Below, one piece after another: positions 1 to 8,551 of a stretch of DNA of 64,000 nucleotides; the first letter of the stretch is position 1, and every line of letters begins with the position of its first letter. Position numbers and translations under genes: made by a program. The notes beneath the pieces were generated by a model. It searched no databases, had not been told where the DNA came from, and saw only the letters and a program-made list of their open reading frames with translations. The DNA is from Deltaproteobacteria bacterium (GTDB lineage Bacteria; Myxococcota; UBA727; VGSZ01), in NCBI GenBank assembly GCA_016177705.1, contig JACOUT010000002.1:277604-341603 (forward strand). The letters are read 5' to 3'.

Positions 1-171
1 CGCACCACGGGGCGCGGCATCAAGCGCAACGCCGCCGGCCAAGCGACCAAGCGCGTGCCCGCCAAGGGCGTGAAGCCGATCGTGGTGTCGTCGCTCAAGG
101 ACATCGAGACGTACCTGCGCGACGGGACCAAGGCGGCCAAGGCCGCGTGGGCTGAGCGCAAGTCGGTGTGA
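1..171 (+). CDS. C-terminal end of an unidentified Lys-rich protein (truncated by the window edge)
   Basis: Frame 1 is open from the first base to a TGA at 169-171 and gives 56 residues, rich in Lys and Arg at the start and again near the end (AKAAWAERKSV). The start lies outside the window. The next gene begins 7 bases after the stop, so the two are probably co-transcribed. The basic composition could suit a nucleic-acid-binding tail, but I do not recognise a family and assign no function. Confidence 0.5.
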   Translation, partial: RTTGRGIKRNAAGQATKRVPAKGVKPIVVSSLKDIETYLRDGTKAAKAAWAERKSV

Positions 172-178
172 GCGCGCG

Positions 179-598
179 ATGGCGCGCGCGCTGACGCCCC
201 AAGAGCTCGAGGAGGCGGGGGCGCTCCTCGACGAGCTGGTGGCGCCCATGTTCGAGGAGCGCGCTCCTGGTGTCGCGTTCTGGGGCTTCTACACCAAGGA
301 GCGCGCCGCCGACCTCGAGAACGACGAGGTGCTCGCGCGCTTCGCGTCCGGCCGCGGCGTCCTCGCCGTCGAGCTGGTGTGGGACGAGGATCTCGAGCTG
401 ATGCAGCGTGGCGACGGCGTGGTGGTGCGCACGCTCGCCGAGCTGCGCGCGCTCGCGGCGCGCTCGCGCGACGTCAAGGACGGCATGGAGCAGACGCGCC
501 GCAACCTGCTCGGCGTAGCACCTCCAGCCGCTCCCGCGGAGCGGCGCGCCGGCCCGTCGTCATGGCTGGCGGCGCGCGCCGCCCCGCGCAGCAAGTGA
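179..598 (+). CDS. hypothetical protein, 139 aa
   Basis: ATG start 7 bases after the preceding stop. The first 110 or so residues are acidic and regular (LTPQELEEAGALLDEL, then an aromatic GVAFWGFYTKE stretch), typical of a folded soluble protein; the last 25 are Ala/Pro/Arg-rich and probably disordered. No signal peptide, membrane segment or metal motif is visible. I do not recognise the family. The codon pattern (strong GC third-position bias) supports real coding, and the close spacing suggests co-transcription with the upstream partial gene. Confidence 0.55.
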   Translation: MARALTPQELEEAGALLDELVAPMFEERAPGVAFWGFYTKERAADLENDEVLARFASGRGVLAVELVWDEDLELMQRGDGVVVRTLAELRALAARSRDVKDGMEQTRRNLLGVAPPAAPAERRAGPSSWLAARAAPRSK

Positions 599-639
599 GC
601 GCGCAGCACGTGAGCGCGCGGCACGTGAGCGCGCGGCGG
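595..639 (+). repeat. three tandem copies of a 15-bp unit
   Basis: The unit GTGAGCGCGCRGCAC occurs at 595-609 and 610-624, followed by a diverged third copy at 625-639 that ends in GCGG. The first copy overlaps the stop codon of the 139-aa gene. It sits in the 81-base gap before the MFS transporter gene. It could be slippage in GC-rich DNA or a short regulatory array. Confidence 0.6.
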
Positions 640-679
640 CGTCCATTCGGCGCCGGGACCGTGTAACGTCCCGCCTCCC

Positions 680-1951
680 ATGGCCGCGTCGCCCTCCGCA
701 CCCACCGACGCCGCGCTGCGCGCCTGGCGCATGCGCGTGTTCGCTGCCACCTGGCTTTGCTACGCGGGCTACTACTTCTGTCGCCGGCCCTTCTACCTGC
801 TGAAGAGCCAGCTCGCGACCGACCTCGGCTTCAGCACGTCGACGCTCGGCACAATCGGCGCGCTCTACCTCCTCTCCTACGCCGCCGCGCAGTTCCTGGC
901 GGGCGCGCTCGGCAACCGCTTCGGCCCGCGCCTGATGCTGCTGGTCGGCATGGCGGTGTCGATGGCCGCCAACATCGGTTTCGGCCTGGCAGCGTCGTCG
1001 TCGGCGTTCTTCGTGCTCATGACCGTCAACGGCGTCGCGCAGGCCACCGGCTGGTCCGCGGGTGTCGGCACCATGGCGTGCTGGTTCAACCGGCAGGAGC
1101 GTGGCCGCGTCATGGGCGTGTGGGCCACCAACTTCCAGGTCGGCGGCGTCGCCGCCAACCTGTTCGCCTCCTTCTTGCTCGAGCGCTTCGACTGGCGCGT
1201 GACGTTGTTTTCGAGCGTGGCGGTGCTCGGCGCGGTCTGGCTGGTGGTGTTGACCAACCAACGAAACCGCCCCGAGGACGTCGGGCTGCCCACGGTGCGC
1301 GACGAGGATGAAGCGCCCGACTCGGGCAACGGCAGCAAGCCCGGTTGGACGCGCGATGCCACCGTCAACGTGGTGCTGGTCGGCCTCTACTACTTTTTCT
1401 TGAAGCTGATCCGCTACGCGCTGTGGTCGTGGGTGCCGTTCGTGCTCGCGCGCAACTACCACCTCGAAGGCAGCGAGGCCGGCTACATCGCGACGCTGTT
1501 CGACGTGTGCGGCATCCCCGGCGTGATCATCACCGGCTGGCTGTCGGACCGCGTGTTTGGCGCGCGGCGCGCCGGCGTCAGCCTGCTCATGACCGTCGCC
1601 ATGACGCTCTCGTGCTTGTTGCTCTACTCGGCGGGACAGCTGTCGGTGCCCGTGTTCGCCGTCGGCATCGCGCTCATCGGCTTCACGCTCTACGGGCCGG
1701 ATGCGCTGCTCACCGGCGCGGGCGCCATGGACATCGGCAGCCGCCGCGCGGCCACCTTGGCGGCCGGCATCATCAGCGGCATCGGCTCTTGCGGCCCCAT
1801 CGTGCAGGAGCTGGTGATCGCCCGCATGCTCGACACCAAGAGCGGCGACCTCGGGCCGGTGTTCCTGTTGCTGCTCGGCTCCGCCATCGTCGCTACTGCC
1901 ATCCTCGTCGTCGTGGTGGTGCGAAACCGCCTCGGTCACTCGAACGTCTAG
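680..1951 (+). CDS. MFS transporter, organophosphate:phosphate antiporter (GlpT/UhpT/SLC37-like) family
   Basis: A 423-residue inner-membrane protein with about 12 hydrophobic segments. Near the N-terminus it carries the family-like run YAGYYFCRRPFY (residues 28-39); the Arg residues there correspond to the part of the family that handles phosphate. A second typical stretch, GWSAGVGTMACWF, lies around residue 130. Family members exchange inorganic phosphate for glycerol-3-phosphate, hexose phosphates or phosphoglycerate. The exact substrate cannot be read from sequence. An acidic loop of about 25 residues near residue 205 fits the central cytoplasmic loop of MFS proteins. It stands alone, with no uhpABC-type regulators beside it. 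Confidence 0.88.
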   Translation: MAASPSAPTDAALRAWRMRVFAATWLCYAGYYFCRRPFYLLKSQLATDLGFSTSTLGTIGALYLLSYAAAQFLAGALGNRFGPRLMLLVGMAVSMAANIGFGLAASSSAFFVLMTVNGVAQATGWSAGVGTMACWFNRQERGRVMGVWATNFQVGGVAANLFASFLLERFDWRVTLFSSVAVLGAVWLVVLTNQRNRPEDVGLPTVRDEDEAPDSGNGSKPGWTRDATVNVVLVGLYYFFLKLIRYALWSWVPFVLARNYHLEGSEAGYIATLFDVCGIPGVIITGWLSDRVFGARRAGVSLLMTVAMTLSCLLLYSAGQLSVPVFAVGIALIGFTLYGPDALLTGAGAMDIGSRRAATLAAGIISGIGSCGPIVQELVIARMLDTKSGDLGPVFLLLLGSAIVATAILVVVVVRNRLGHSNV

Positions 1952-2071
1952 CCGCCGTGCCACCTCGACCTACACCGACGGATCTCCGATGGGATCTCGT
2001 CGACGACGGGATCCGATCGCATCGGCGGCGATCGGCTAGCGTGCTCCTCGACGAAAGGGAGATCACCCGCG

Positions 2072-2428
2072 ATGAACAGCCAGGCGCGCGTGTTTCTGTC
2101 GATGCTGCACGAGACCTGCGATGGCGTGGGGCCGCATGACGCCGACGGCGTGGCACAGGGGCTCTGGACCTTCTTCGCGTCCGACGGCAGCCGGCAGGCC
2201 GAGGGCTTCTTGCGCGACGGCGAGCCGCACGGCACCTGGCGCGTCTGGGACGCCGCGGGGCAGTTGCGCTCGGAGAGCGAGTGGCACGAGGGTGAACCCT
2301 GCGGCCGCTGGGTGACCTGGACCGCCGAGGGCGAGCTCGAGCGCGTCGACGTCAAGGGCGAGGCGCGCCCGGCCGAGGTGCTGGTGGTGCTGTCGAGCAT
2401 GAGCGCGGCGCAGACGCTGCCGGTCTGA
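2072..2428 (+). CDS. MORN-repeat-like small protein
   Basis: 118 residues starting at ATG after a purine-rich AAGGGAG ribosome binding site. Three successive short repeats have the pattern G-x-W-x-x-(F/W)-x-x-x-G-x-x-x-x-x-G (GLWTFFASDG, GTWRVWDAAG, GRWVTWTAEG), the layout of MORN-variant or YwqK-like proteins whose repeats form a beta-hairpin array. No signal peptide is visible, so it is probably cytoplasmic. YwqK-type proteins are sometimes labelled antitoxins, but no partner is adjacent and I would not infer that role here. The gene converges on the cyclase gene, with 9 bases between the stops. Confidence 0.7.
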   Translation: MNSQARVFLSMLHETCDGVGPHDADGVAQGLWTFFASDGSRQAEGFLRDGEPHGTWRVWDAAGQLRSESEWHEGEPCGRWVTWTAEGELERVDVKGEARPAEVLVVLSSMSAAQTLPV

Positions 2429-2437
2429 GCGGGTCGT

Positions 2438-4645
2438 TCACTCGTCGTCGGTGGTCTCGATCGGCCCCGTCTCGATCGCGTACGAGAGCTTGCCGCGCGC
2501 GCCGTCTGCCGGCTGCACGCGCGCGTCCTCGAACGAACCACCGCCGATGACACCGTCGAGCAGCGCCCGGATCGAGACGGCGTCGTCGGCGTACACCGTC
2601 GTGAACATGACGCCGGCGCCGCTGCCGCCCTCTTTGCCGTGGCGCACGTGCGTGACCACGGCGTCCATCTGCACGCTCACCGGCGCGTCGCCGCCCTTGG
2701 CGAGGCGCGCGCGCAGCCGCACCGGCGTGGCGGGCGGCGGCACGCCGTCGCACACGACGAACATGCCGCCCGGCGAGACGTCGTGGCTGCGCGCCGCCAG
2801 GTCGACGCCGTGCACCTCGAGCACGACGTCCGAAAAGAATGGTCGCCGATCGGCGCCGCGCTGCTCGGGTTGCAGCGGCGGCAGCTCGGTGCCGGCGAGG
2901 CCGAGCACCAGCCAGGCGTCATAGCCGCCCGAGTAGCCCTTGAGATCGAGGCCGCGCACCTCGCGCGTCACCACCTCGTCTTTGACCAGCTCGTAGGTCT
3001 CCTGCGAGATGAGCACACCGCCGGGCGGCGCCTTGCCCTCCAGGCGCGCCGCCAGGTTCACCGGCCGCCCGATGGCGGTGTACTCGAGGTGGTGTCGGCT
3101 GCCGATGCTGCCGACGAACACCTCGCCGGTCGCCACGCCGATGCGCACCTGGAGCGGCGAGAGCCCGCGCTCGACCCACTTCTCGCCCATCTTGCCGACG
3201 GCGCGCTGCATGTCGAGCGCGGCCTTGATGGAGCGGAGCGCGTGGTCCTTTTGCGGCAGCGGATCGCCGAAGAAGGCCATGATGCCGTCGCCCATGATTT
3301 TGTCGACGGTGCCCTCGTGCGACAGGATGATCTCGACCATGCCGTCGAGGTAGCCGCACAACAGCTCCACGATCTGATCGGGCTGCAATGTGTTCGACAG
3401 CGTCGTGTAGCCCTTGATGTCCGAGAACAAGAGCGTGAGCTGGCGCTTGTGCCCGCGGATGTCGATTGACTCGCCCGACTGCAACACCTTGTCGAGGATG
3501 TGCGGCGCCACGTACCGCTCGAACGCCTGGCGCAGCCGGCGCTCGTCGGCGTCCCGTACCGCCACGTTGAGCACGCCGCCCGCGCCGTAGGCGAGCACGG
3601 CGGCGAGCGTCGGTGCTGCCAGCGGCAGCCACAGCTCAGCGTTGGCGAAGGCGAGCGTGGCCGCGCCCCACGTGAGCGCCAGCGCGGCGACGGCCAGCCC
3701 GGTGCCGAGCGCGGCGCGGAAGGCGGTGGCGCACAAGCCGATCACCAAGGCGACCAGCATCGCGAGCGCGAGCGCGACGCCGCGCCCCGGTGGGGAGGTC
3801 AGGCGATCGTTCAACAGGTTGTCGAGCAGGTTGGCGTGCACAAGGATCAGCGGCGCGTCGGACGAGTAGGGCACGGCACCTCGGTCGCCCACGCTCTTGG
3901 CCGTCTGTCCGAACAGCACGATCGAGCCCTTGAAGAGCGCGTCGAGATCGAGGTCGGGCACCTGGCCGTTCGCCAGCGCGTCGTCGGCCGCGATCAGGTC
4001 CATCAGCGACGCGCCCCGCGCCGCGTTACCGCGCCAGGCGATCCACGCCTTGCCGTCGTCGGTGGCGACTCGCTCGCCCGCGACGCGCGCCAGCGCTACC
4101 GCCAAGGACGGGTAGCGCTCGCCCTCGACCGTCAGCGCCAGCGGCACGGCGCGAAAGACGCCGTCGAGCGAGTTGTCGAGCTGCACGTGCGCGCGGCTGG
4201 CGGAGGCGGCGCGCAGCACCTCGATCGGGTGGTCGACGACGACCTGCTCGCCTTCTTGGCGCCACTGCGACGGGAACACCACGCAGTTGCATGCCTTGGC
4301 CTTGGCGGCGAACAGCGCGTCCTCGCCCTCGTCGCGCGCCTCGAAGAACATGACGTCGAAGGCCGTCGCCTTGGCGCCGTGCTTTGCGGCGAGCTCGACC
4401 GCATGCGCCCAGACACTGCGCGCCACCGGCCAGCCGAGCAGGTTCCAGGTCTCGTCGTCGAGCGCGATGACCACGATGCGCGGGTCGAGTGGCCGCTCGC
4501 CGCGTAGCGCCAGCCGCGCATCGAGCGTCGCCACCTCGATCTCATCGAGCGTGCCGGTCAAGAGCAAGGGCGCCACCACCAGGGCGGCGCCGATGCCGGC
4601 GGGGACACCGAGCAGCCTGCGCGCGCGGCGCGAGAGCTTGGCCAT
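2438..4645 (-). CDS. CHASE2 sensor - class III adenylate cyclase - PilZ domain protein
   Basis: A 735-residue membrane signalling protein. A transmembrane helix (13-31) is followed by an extracytoplasmic CHASE2 domain (about 32-285), three more helices (about 289-363), a class III cyclase domain (about 385-565) and a C-terminal PilZ domain (about 595-700). Metal-binding Asp409 (FSDI) and Asp453 (GDG), Lys449 and Thr523 of the purine-specifying pair, and Asn530/Arg534 of the transition-state pair (VNLAAR) are all visible, so it should be active and make cAMP (the class IIIb pattern is Lys/Thr). The PilZ part has both c-di-GMP motifs: R596xxxR600 and D622-x-S-x-x-G627. CHASE2-cyclase proteins are common; the PilZ addition implies that cAMP synthesis, or another output, responds to c-di-GMP. 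That is inference. Confidence 0.93.
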   Translation of the reverse strand: MAKLSRRARRLLGVPAGIGAALVVAPLLLTGTLDEIEVATLDARLALRGERPLDPRIVVIALDDETWNLLGWPVARSVWAHAVELAAKHGAKATAFDVMFFEARDEGEDALFAAKAKACNCVVFPSQWRQEGEQVVVDHPIEVLRAASASRAHVQLDNSLDGVFRAVPLALTVEGERYPSLAVALARVAGERVATDDGKAWIAWRGNAARGASLMDLIAADDALANGQVPDLDLDALFKGSIVLFGQTAKSVGDRGAVPYSSDAPLILVHANLLDNLLNDRLTSPPGRGVALALAMLVALVIGLCATAFRAALGTGLAVAALALTWGAATLAFANAELWLPLAAPTLAAVLAYGAGGVLNVAVRDADERRLRQAFERYVAPHILDKVLQSGESIDIRGHKRQLTLLFSDIKGYTTLSNTLQPDQIVELLCGYLDGMVEIILSHEGTVDKIMGDGIMAFFGDPLPQKDHALRSIKAALDMQRAVGKMGEKWVERGLSPLQVRIGVATGEVFVGSIGSRHHLEYTAIGRPVNLAARLEGKAPPGGVLISQETYELVKDEVVTREVRGLDLKGYSGGYDAWLVLGLAGTELPPLQPEQRGADRRPFFSDVVLEVHGVDLAARSHDVSPGGMFVVCDGVPPPATPVRLRARLAKGGDAPVSVQMDAVVTHVRHGKEGGSGAGVMFTTVYADDAVSIRALLDGVIGGGSFEDARVQPADGARGKLSYAIETGPIETTDDE

Positions 4646-4670
4646 GCCCGACGCTAGACCGAGGCCGCTG

Positions 4671-7601
4671 CTACATCCAACGCAGCAGCTCGGCGGTGCG
4701 CAGGCGGCTCTGTGGGTCGTCGCCGCGCCGCGCCCCGGAGGGCAGCGGGTTGGCGAAGCGATCGGCCTCGACGCTCGGCGGCTTCTTCTCGCCCTGCGCC
4801 TTCTTCTTGCGCTGCTCGAGCGCCTTGGCGAGCACCGCCTTCAGCTCGGCCTCGGCCACCGTCAGCTTGGCCTCGTCGGCGGCGCGCGTCTTCGGCACCT
4901 CGACGGCGACCGCGGCCTTGACATCCGGGTTTCGGTCGAAGCCGGTCGCCAGGTAAGCGGACGACGCGCCCTCGGCGAGCGCGGCGTCGAACGCCTCCAC
5001 CGCCTTCTGCGCATCGCCGGCTTGGGAGTAGGCGATGCCGAGGTTGGTCAGTACGTCGCCCTTGCGCGGGCCGGCCTGCTCGAGGATGCCGCGATAGCGC
5101 CCGACCGCGCTCGCGACATCGCCGCCGAGCACGTCGACGTTGGCCAGGTTGTTGGTCAAGACCACGCTACCGGGCTTCTTGTCGAGCGCCGCCTTCAAGA
5201 CCGCGCGCGCGGCGTCGAGCTTGCCTTGGCGCGCCAACAGCGTCGCGTAGCTGCCGGCCTCCGCGCCGGCAGGATCCTTGGCGACGGCAGCCGCCAGCCG
5301 GGTCTCCTGCTCGGTCTTGGCGGCGTCGCGCGCCGCCGCCACCAGGCGCGCCTCCTCGACGGCGCCGGCGGCTTTGGCGTCCGGCTTGGGCACGGCGAGC
5401 CCGGCGGTGCGCGGCAGCGCAGCCGGCGGGTAGCTGGCCCAGCCGCGGCGCGTCTCGACGACGGTGAGGCCGTCCGCGCCCGCCTTGCCCGCGACGCGCG
5501 CTACCGTGGCCGCACCCTGCGCCCACGCCTCACGGAACGGCTTGCCCACCATGGTGGTCTCGACCGGTACGAACGCCTTGCCGTCCTTCACCACCACGCG
5601 GGCCGGGTCGAGCGTCACACGATCGAGCGCGTCGGGCGGCACGCCCGCGTTGACGCCGACCAGCACGTGCCCGGGCACGAGCAGGAACGCGGTCTCGACG
5701 CCCACCGACTCGAGCAGCGTGGCGAACAAGACGCTCAGGTCGTCGCAGTCGCCGGCCCTGGTCTGCAGCGTCTCGCGCGCGAACTGCACGGTGTCGAGCG
5801 CGCCGCTGCGCGCCGGCAACACCGGATCCTTCACGTACTTGAGCTGCGCTTGGCCCATGGCCTGAAACATCGCGATCGCTTGCAGGACCGGCTCGGGCAG
5901 CGACCCGTCGTTGGCGACGACGGCGCCGCGCGCGAAGGTGCGCGCCGTCTCCTCCTGCGGGGTCACGAAGGCGGCGATGGGCGTGTTCTCGCTCCAGTCG
6001 ATGGCGCGCCGGCCATAGACCACCAGCGGCACCACGCGGCGGTTCTGAAGCTTGCCGCCCGCCACCGTGTACTCGACCACCACCTCCGCCTGCGTCGGCG
6101 TGTTCTCCTCGGTCGCGAACAGCGTGGCGTTGTCGAGCGTCACCTTGAGCGGCACCTCGCGGCGCTCGCCGGCCTCGAGCGTGCCCACCACCACCTCGCT
6201 CTTCAATTGCATGAAGCGCGGCACATAGACGGACACGCTGACGTCGACGGCGGGGGCGCCTTTCGGGTCGCCGTGCGCGAGCGCGATCTTGCCCACCGGC
6301 GAGTCCTGGTAGTGCCCGAGCTTGGCAGGGAACAGGCTCTCGATCTGCAGCGCCTCGATCTTCAGCTCGGCCACCGGCAGCTTGGCAGGCGCGCTCTTGT
6401 CGCGCCCGGCGGCGGCGGCGCGCGCCAACGCGGTGTTGGCGCGCTTGCCCTTGCCGCGCGCCACCGCGGGCAAGAAACCGTCGTCGAGCTTCCGCATCAC
6501 CTGTGACACCAGCGCCGGCAGATCTGCCAGCTCGCCCGTGCCGGAGGCGACGAACAGCTTGTCCTTGCTGCCGACGTCGCGCGCGGTGACGGTGAGCGCC
6601 ACGCCGTCTTTGCCGGCCGGCAGCGCCTCGATGGCGAGGGCGACGTCGCCGCCGCTCTCGACCACGTCGAAGTAGGCGAGGTTGATCAGCTCGGCCTCGA
6701 CGAGCTCCGGCAGCACGCCCTCGGCCCACTTGCCGCGCGCCGCCAGCTTGACCGTCGGCGGCAGCACCACGGCGCCGAGCTTGACGCCGCGCTTGACGTC
6801 GTAGCGCGCCAGGATCGACGCCGCCGCCGTCTGCACGACCTCGATGGGCAGGCCCGCCTTGTCGAGCTGGCTCGCGAAGGCCTCGGTGTCGGACGACGTG
6901 GTGAGCTCGATCTTGGAGATGCCCTTGCCCGACTGGCGCACCGTCACGCTCTGCACGCCGCGCTCCTTGGCGAGCGCGGCCTTGAGGTTGTCGACCTGGG
7001 CGCGGTCGGGCAGGCCGTGAATGACCAGGTCGATGGTCTTCGGCTTCTTGGCGAGCGTGGAGACGGCGAGCTTGACGGCCTTGGCCAGCTCCTCGCCGGC
7101 CGCGCGCGCCGCCTTCTGCGCGCCGCCCGCGTCGGTGAAGTCGCGGCCGCTGCCCTCGACGGAGAACCCCTCGGCGATCTGCGCGGTATCGATGCGCACG
7201 AGCTTGGCGATGGCCGCCGCGCGATAGCCGACCAGGCCGGCCTCGGCGATGCTGCCGATCTTGGTGGTCTCGACCTGGCCGAGGATGACCACGTCGGCGT
7301 CGAGCGAGGACAGCACGTCGGGGATGCTGCCCGACAGCGCCATCGAGACCGCCTGCGCCTTCCTGAGCTTGTCGGCCATCTCGCCGGAGATGACGCGATA
7401 GCCGTCCTTGTTGAGCGAGGTGGTCAGCGCCACTTCGGCCGAGGTGGTCGCGGCCTTCTTGCCGTCGACGGTCTCGTCGAGCACCACCACCACGCGCGGC
7501 AGCTCGGCGCGCGCTGCAACGGCACCGAGCACGAGCGCGAGCGGCGCGGCCGTGAGCAACGCGCTACGAATCGACGACGGGACCAGGGTTCTTGAGCGCA
7601 T
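4671..7601 (-). CDS. exported transglutaminase-like protein with C-terminal TPR repeats, 976 aa
   Basis: I placed the start at the ATG that gives a signal peptide (residues 1-32, hydrophobic core LLTAAPLALVLGAVAARA). The upstream in-frame extension is Arg-rich and implausible. Residues 35-400 form two alpha/beta blocks that look like envelope assembly lipoproteins but are not assignable. Residues 600-650 are a transglutaminase-like core with Cys619 in GDCDDLS and His645 in PGHVLV, the usual Cys-His pair. About 760-900 is a helical TPR region (AEAGSYATLLARQGKLDAAR). The C-terminus ends in RTAELLRWM. Such proteins are usually periplasmic and may act as proteases or cross-linkers; the activity here is unknown. 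The gene diverges from the Phd/PIN pair across a 205-base region containing an inverted repeat. Confidence 0.8.
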   Translation of the reverse strand: MRSRTLVPSSIRSALLTAAPLALVLGAVAARAELPRVVVVLDETVDGKKAATTSAEVALTTSLNKDGYRVISGEMADKLRKAQAVSMALSGSIPDVLSSLDADVVILGQVETTKIGSIAEAGLVGYRAAAIAKLVRIDTAQIAEGFSVEGSGRDFTDAGGAQKAARAAGEELAKAVKLAVSTLAKKPKTIDLVIHGLPDRAQVDNLKAALAKERGVQSVTVRQSGKGISKIELTTSSDTEAFASQLDKAGLPIEVVQTAAASILARYDVKRGVKLGAVVLPPTVKLAARGKWAEGVLPELVEAELINLAYFDVVESGGDVALAIEALPAGKDGVALTVTARDVGSKDKLFVASGTGELADLPALVSQVMRKLDDGFLPAVARGKGKRANTALARAAAAGRDKSAPAKLPVAELKIEALQIESLFPAKLGHYQDSPVGKIALAHGDPKGAPAVDVSVSVYVPRFMQLKSEVVVGTLEAGERREVPLKVTLDNATLFATEENTPTQAEVVVEYTVAGGKLQNRRVVPLVVYGRRAIDWSENTPIAAFVTPQEETARTFARGAVVANDGSLPEPVLQAIAMFQAMGQAQLKYVKDPVLPARSGALDTVQFARETLQTRAGDCDDLSVLFATLLESVGVETAFLLVPGHVLVGVNAGVPPDALDRVTLDPARVVVKDGKAFVPVETTMVGKPFREAWAQGAATVARVAGKAGADGLTVVETRRGWASYPPAALPRTAGLAVPKPDAKAAGAVEEARLVAAARDAAKTEQETRLAAAVAKDPAGAEAGSYATLLARQGKLDAARAVLKAALDKKPGSVVLTNNLANVDVLGGDVASAVGRYRGILEQAGPRKGDVLTNLGIAYSQAGDAQKAVEAFDAALAEGASSAYLATGFDRNPDVKAAVAVEVPKTRAADEAKLTVAEAELKAVLAKALEQRKKKAQGEKKPPSVEADRFANPLPSGARRGDDPQSRLRTAELLRWM

Positions 7602-7664
7602 GGCGCAAGCTACCATGTCCCCGTCGATGGGCCCGGTGTGACGCCGAGAACGCGTGTGCGAGGT

Positions 7665-7691
7665 GCGCTGTCGGGCGCTGTGGGACAGCGC
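7665..7691. promoter_or_regulatory. perfect 8-bp inverted repeat with an internal third copy (candidate operator)
   Basis: GCGCTGTC (7665-7672) and GACAGCGC (7684-7691) are perfect inverted arms. A further direct copy, GCGCTGT, lies at 7675-7681, exactly 10 bp from the first. The element is 64 bases upstream of the transglutaminase-like gene (minus strand) and about 115 bases upstream of the antitoxin gene (plus strand). The 10-bp phasing resembles a protein-binding site; there is no T-run to suggest a terminator. Confidence 0.4.
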
Positions 7692-7798
7692 GATGCCTCG
7701 CGTCACAGGCCGGGGAGACGGGTCGTTCCCAGGCAAAGCGACCGGCTGGGACGCGTGCCGCGCGGACAGCGTTGCCGGATGTGCTCAATGACGCCATA

Positions 7799-7820
7799 GT
7801 AGCCAGATGCACAAGGCTAC
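7799..7820 (+). promoter_or_regulatory. inverted repeat around the antitoxin start codon (candidate autoregulatory operator)
   Basis: GTAGCC (7799-7804) and GGCTAC (7815-7820) are perfect inverted arms with a 10-base spacer that contains the ATG at 7807. Phd/YefM antitoxins typically repress their own operon by binding palindromes at the start region, so this position suits autorepression. The arms are only 6 bp long, so the support is modest. Confidence 0.4.
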
Positions 7821-8106
7821 AATATCCGAGACGAAGAACCGCCTGAGCGCGCTGCTCGATCGGGTTCGGCACGGCGAGACCATCCTGATCATGGATCGCG
7901 AGACGCCCGTTGCACGTCTCGAGCCGGTGGTGACGCCGGGCCGCACGGACGCGGACGGCAGAACAGCCCGCTTGGAGCGCGCCGGGCTGCTTCGTCGTGG
8001 CGATCGCGCATCGCTCAAGGCCGTCCTTTCCACCGTGCCGCCCAAGGCGCAGCGCGGCGGTGACGTGCTTGACGCGCTGTTGCGTGAGCGTGCGGAGAAC
8101 CGGTGA
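7807..8106 (+). CDS. Phd/YefM-family antitoxin
   Basis: 99 residues. The N-terminus (ATISETKNRLSALLDRVRHGETILI) is the usual Phd/YefM DNA-binding fold with the conserved K-N-x-L-S and G-E segments, followed by the typical P-V-A-R-L. The C-terminal third is more variable, as expected for the toxin-wrapping part. The stop overlaps the GTG of the PIN gene in GTGA, so the two are translationally coupled. The antitoxin is expected to neutralise the PIN ribonuclease and to repress the operon. Confidence 0.88.
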   Translation: MHKATISETKNRLSALLDRVRHGETILIMDRETPVARLEPVVTPGRTDADGRTARLERAGLLRRGDRASLKAVLSTVPPKAQRGGDVLDALLRERAENR

Positions 8107-8528
8107 GGTTCTGGGACTCTTCGGCCGTGGTGCCGCTTCTCGTGCAGCAGGCCGCGACGCGGCGCATGACTGCGTTGCTCCGTGACGATCAGGAGTTGCT
8201 GGCCTGGTGGGGGACACGCCTCGAGTGCGCCTCGGCGGTCGCCCGCCTCGAGCGCAACGGCGAGCTGCGCTCTGGCGCCGTCGTGAAGGCCTTCACGCGG
8301 CTCGACTCGATATCTGCCGGCTGGCACGAGGTCCAGCCGGCGGATCCGCTCCGGGAGACCGGCAGGCGCCTGCTGCGGACCCACGAGCTTCGAGCAGCCG
8401 ATGCATTGCTGTTGGCGGCAGCGCTGCATGCAGCGGAGGGCTCGCCGCCGACCCTGCCGTTCGTTTGCCTGGATGCCCGCCTGGCATCGGCTGCCGAGCG
8501 AGAGGGGTTTCCCGTCGTCGGCTCCTGA
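8103..8528 (+). CDS. PIN-domain toxin (VapC-like ribonuclease)
   Basis: 141 residues from a GTG that overlaps the antitoxin stop. PIN-domain acidic residues are visible in order: Asp in RFWDSSAVVP at the N-terminus, Glu in RLECASAV near residue 40, Asp in ELRAADALLLAAAL near residue 100, and Asp in FVCLDARLASAAEREGF near the end. Proteins of this type cleave RNA with Mg2+ or Mn2+. Its partner here is a Phd-type antitoxin, a known combination. The full length and complete acidic set suggest an active enzyme. Confidence 0.9.
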   Translation: MRFWDSSAVVPLLVQQAATRRMTALLRDDQELLAWWGTRLECASAVARLERNGELRSGAVVKAFTRLDSISAGWHEVQPADPLRETGRRLLRTHELRAADALLLAAALHAAEGSPPTLPFVCLDARLASAAEREGFPVVGS

Positions 8529-8551
8529 GCACACTGCCGCATCGGCATCGG

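Noticed and set aside
560..1963. 467-codon open frame on the minus strand opposite the MFS transporter
   Set aside because: Composition (His/Arg/Ala/Asp without motifs) is that of an antisense shadow; the plus strand encodes a clear transporter.
2072..2428. Calling the MORN-like gene an antitoxin
   Set aside because: The YwqK name carries this label in databases, but no toxin gene is next to it.
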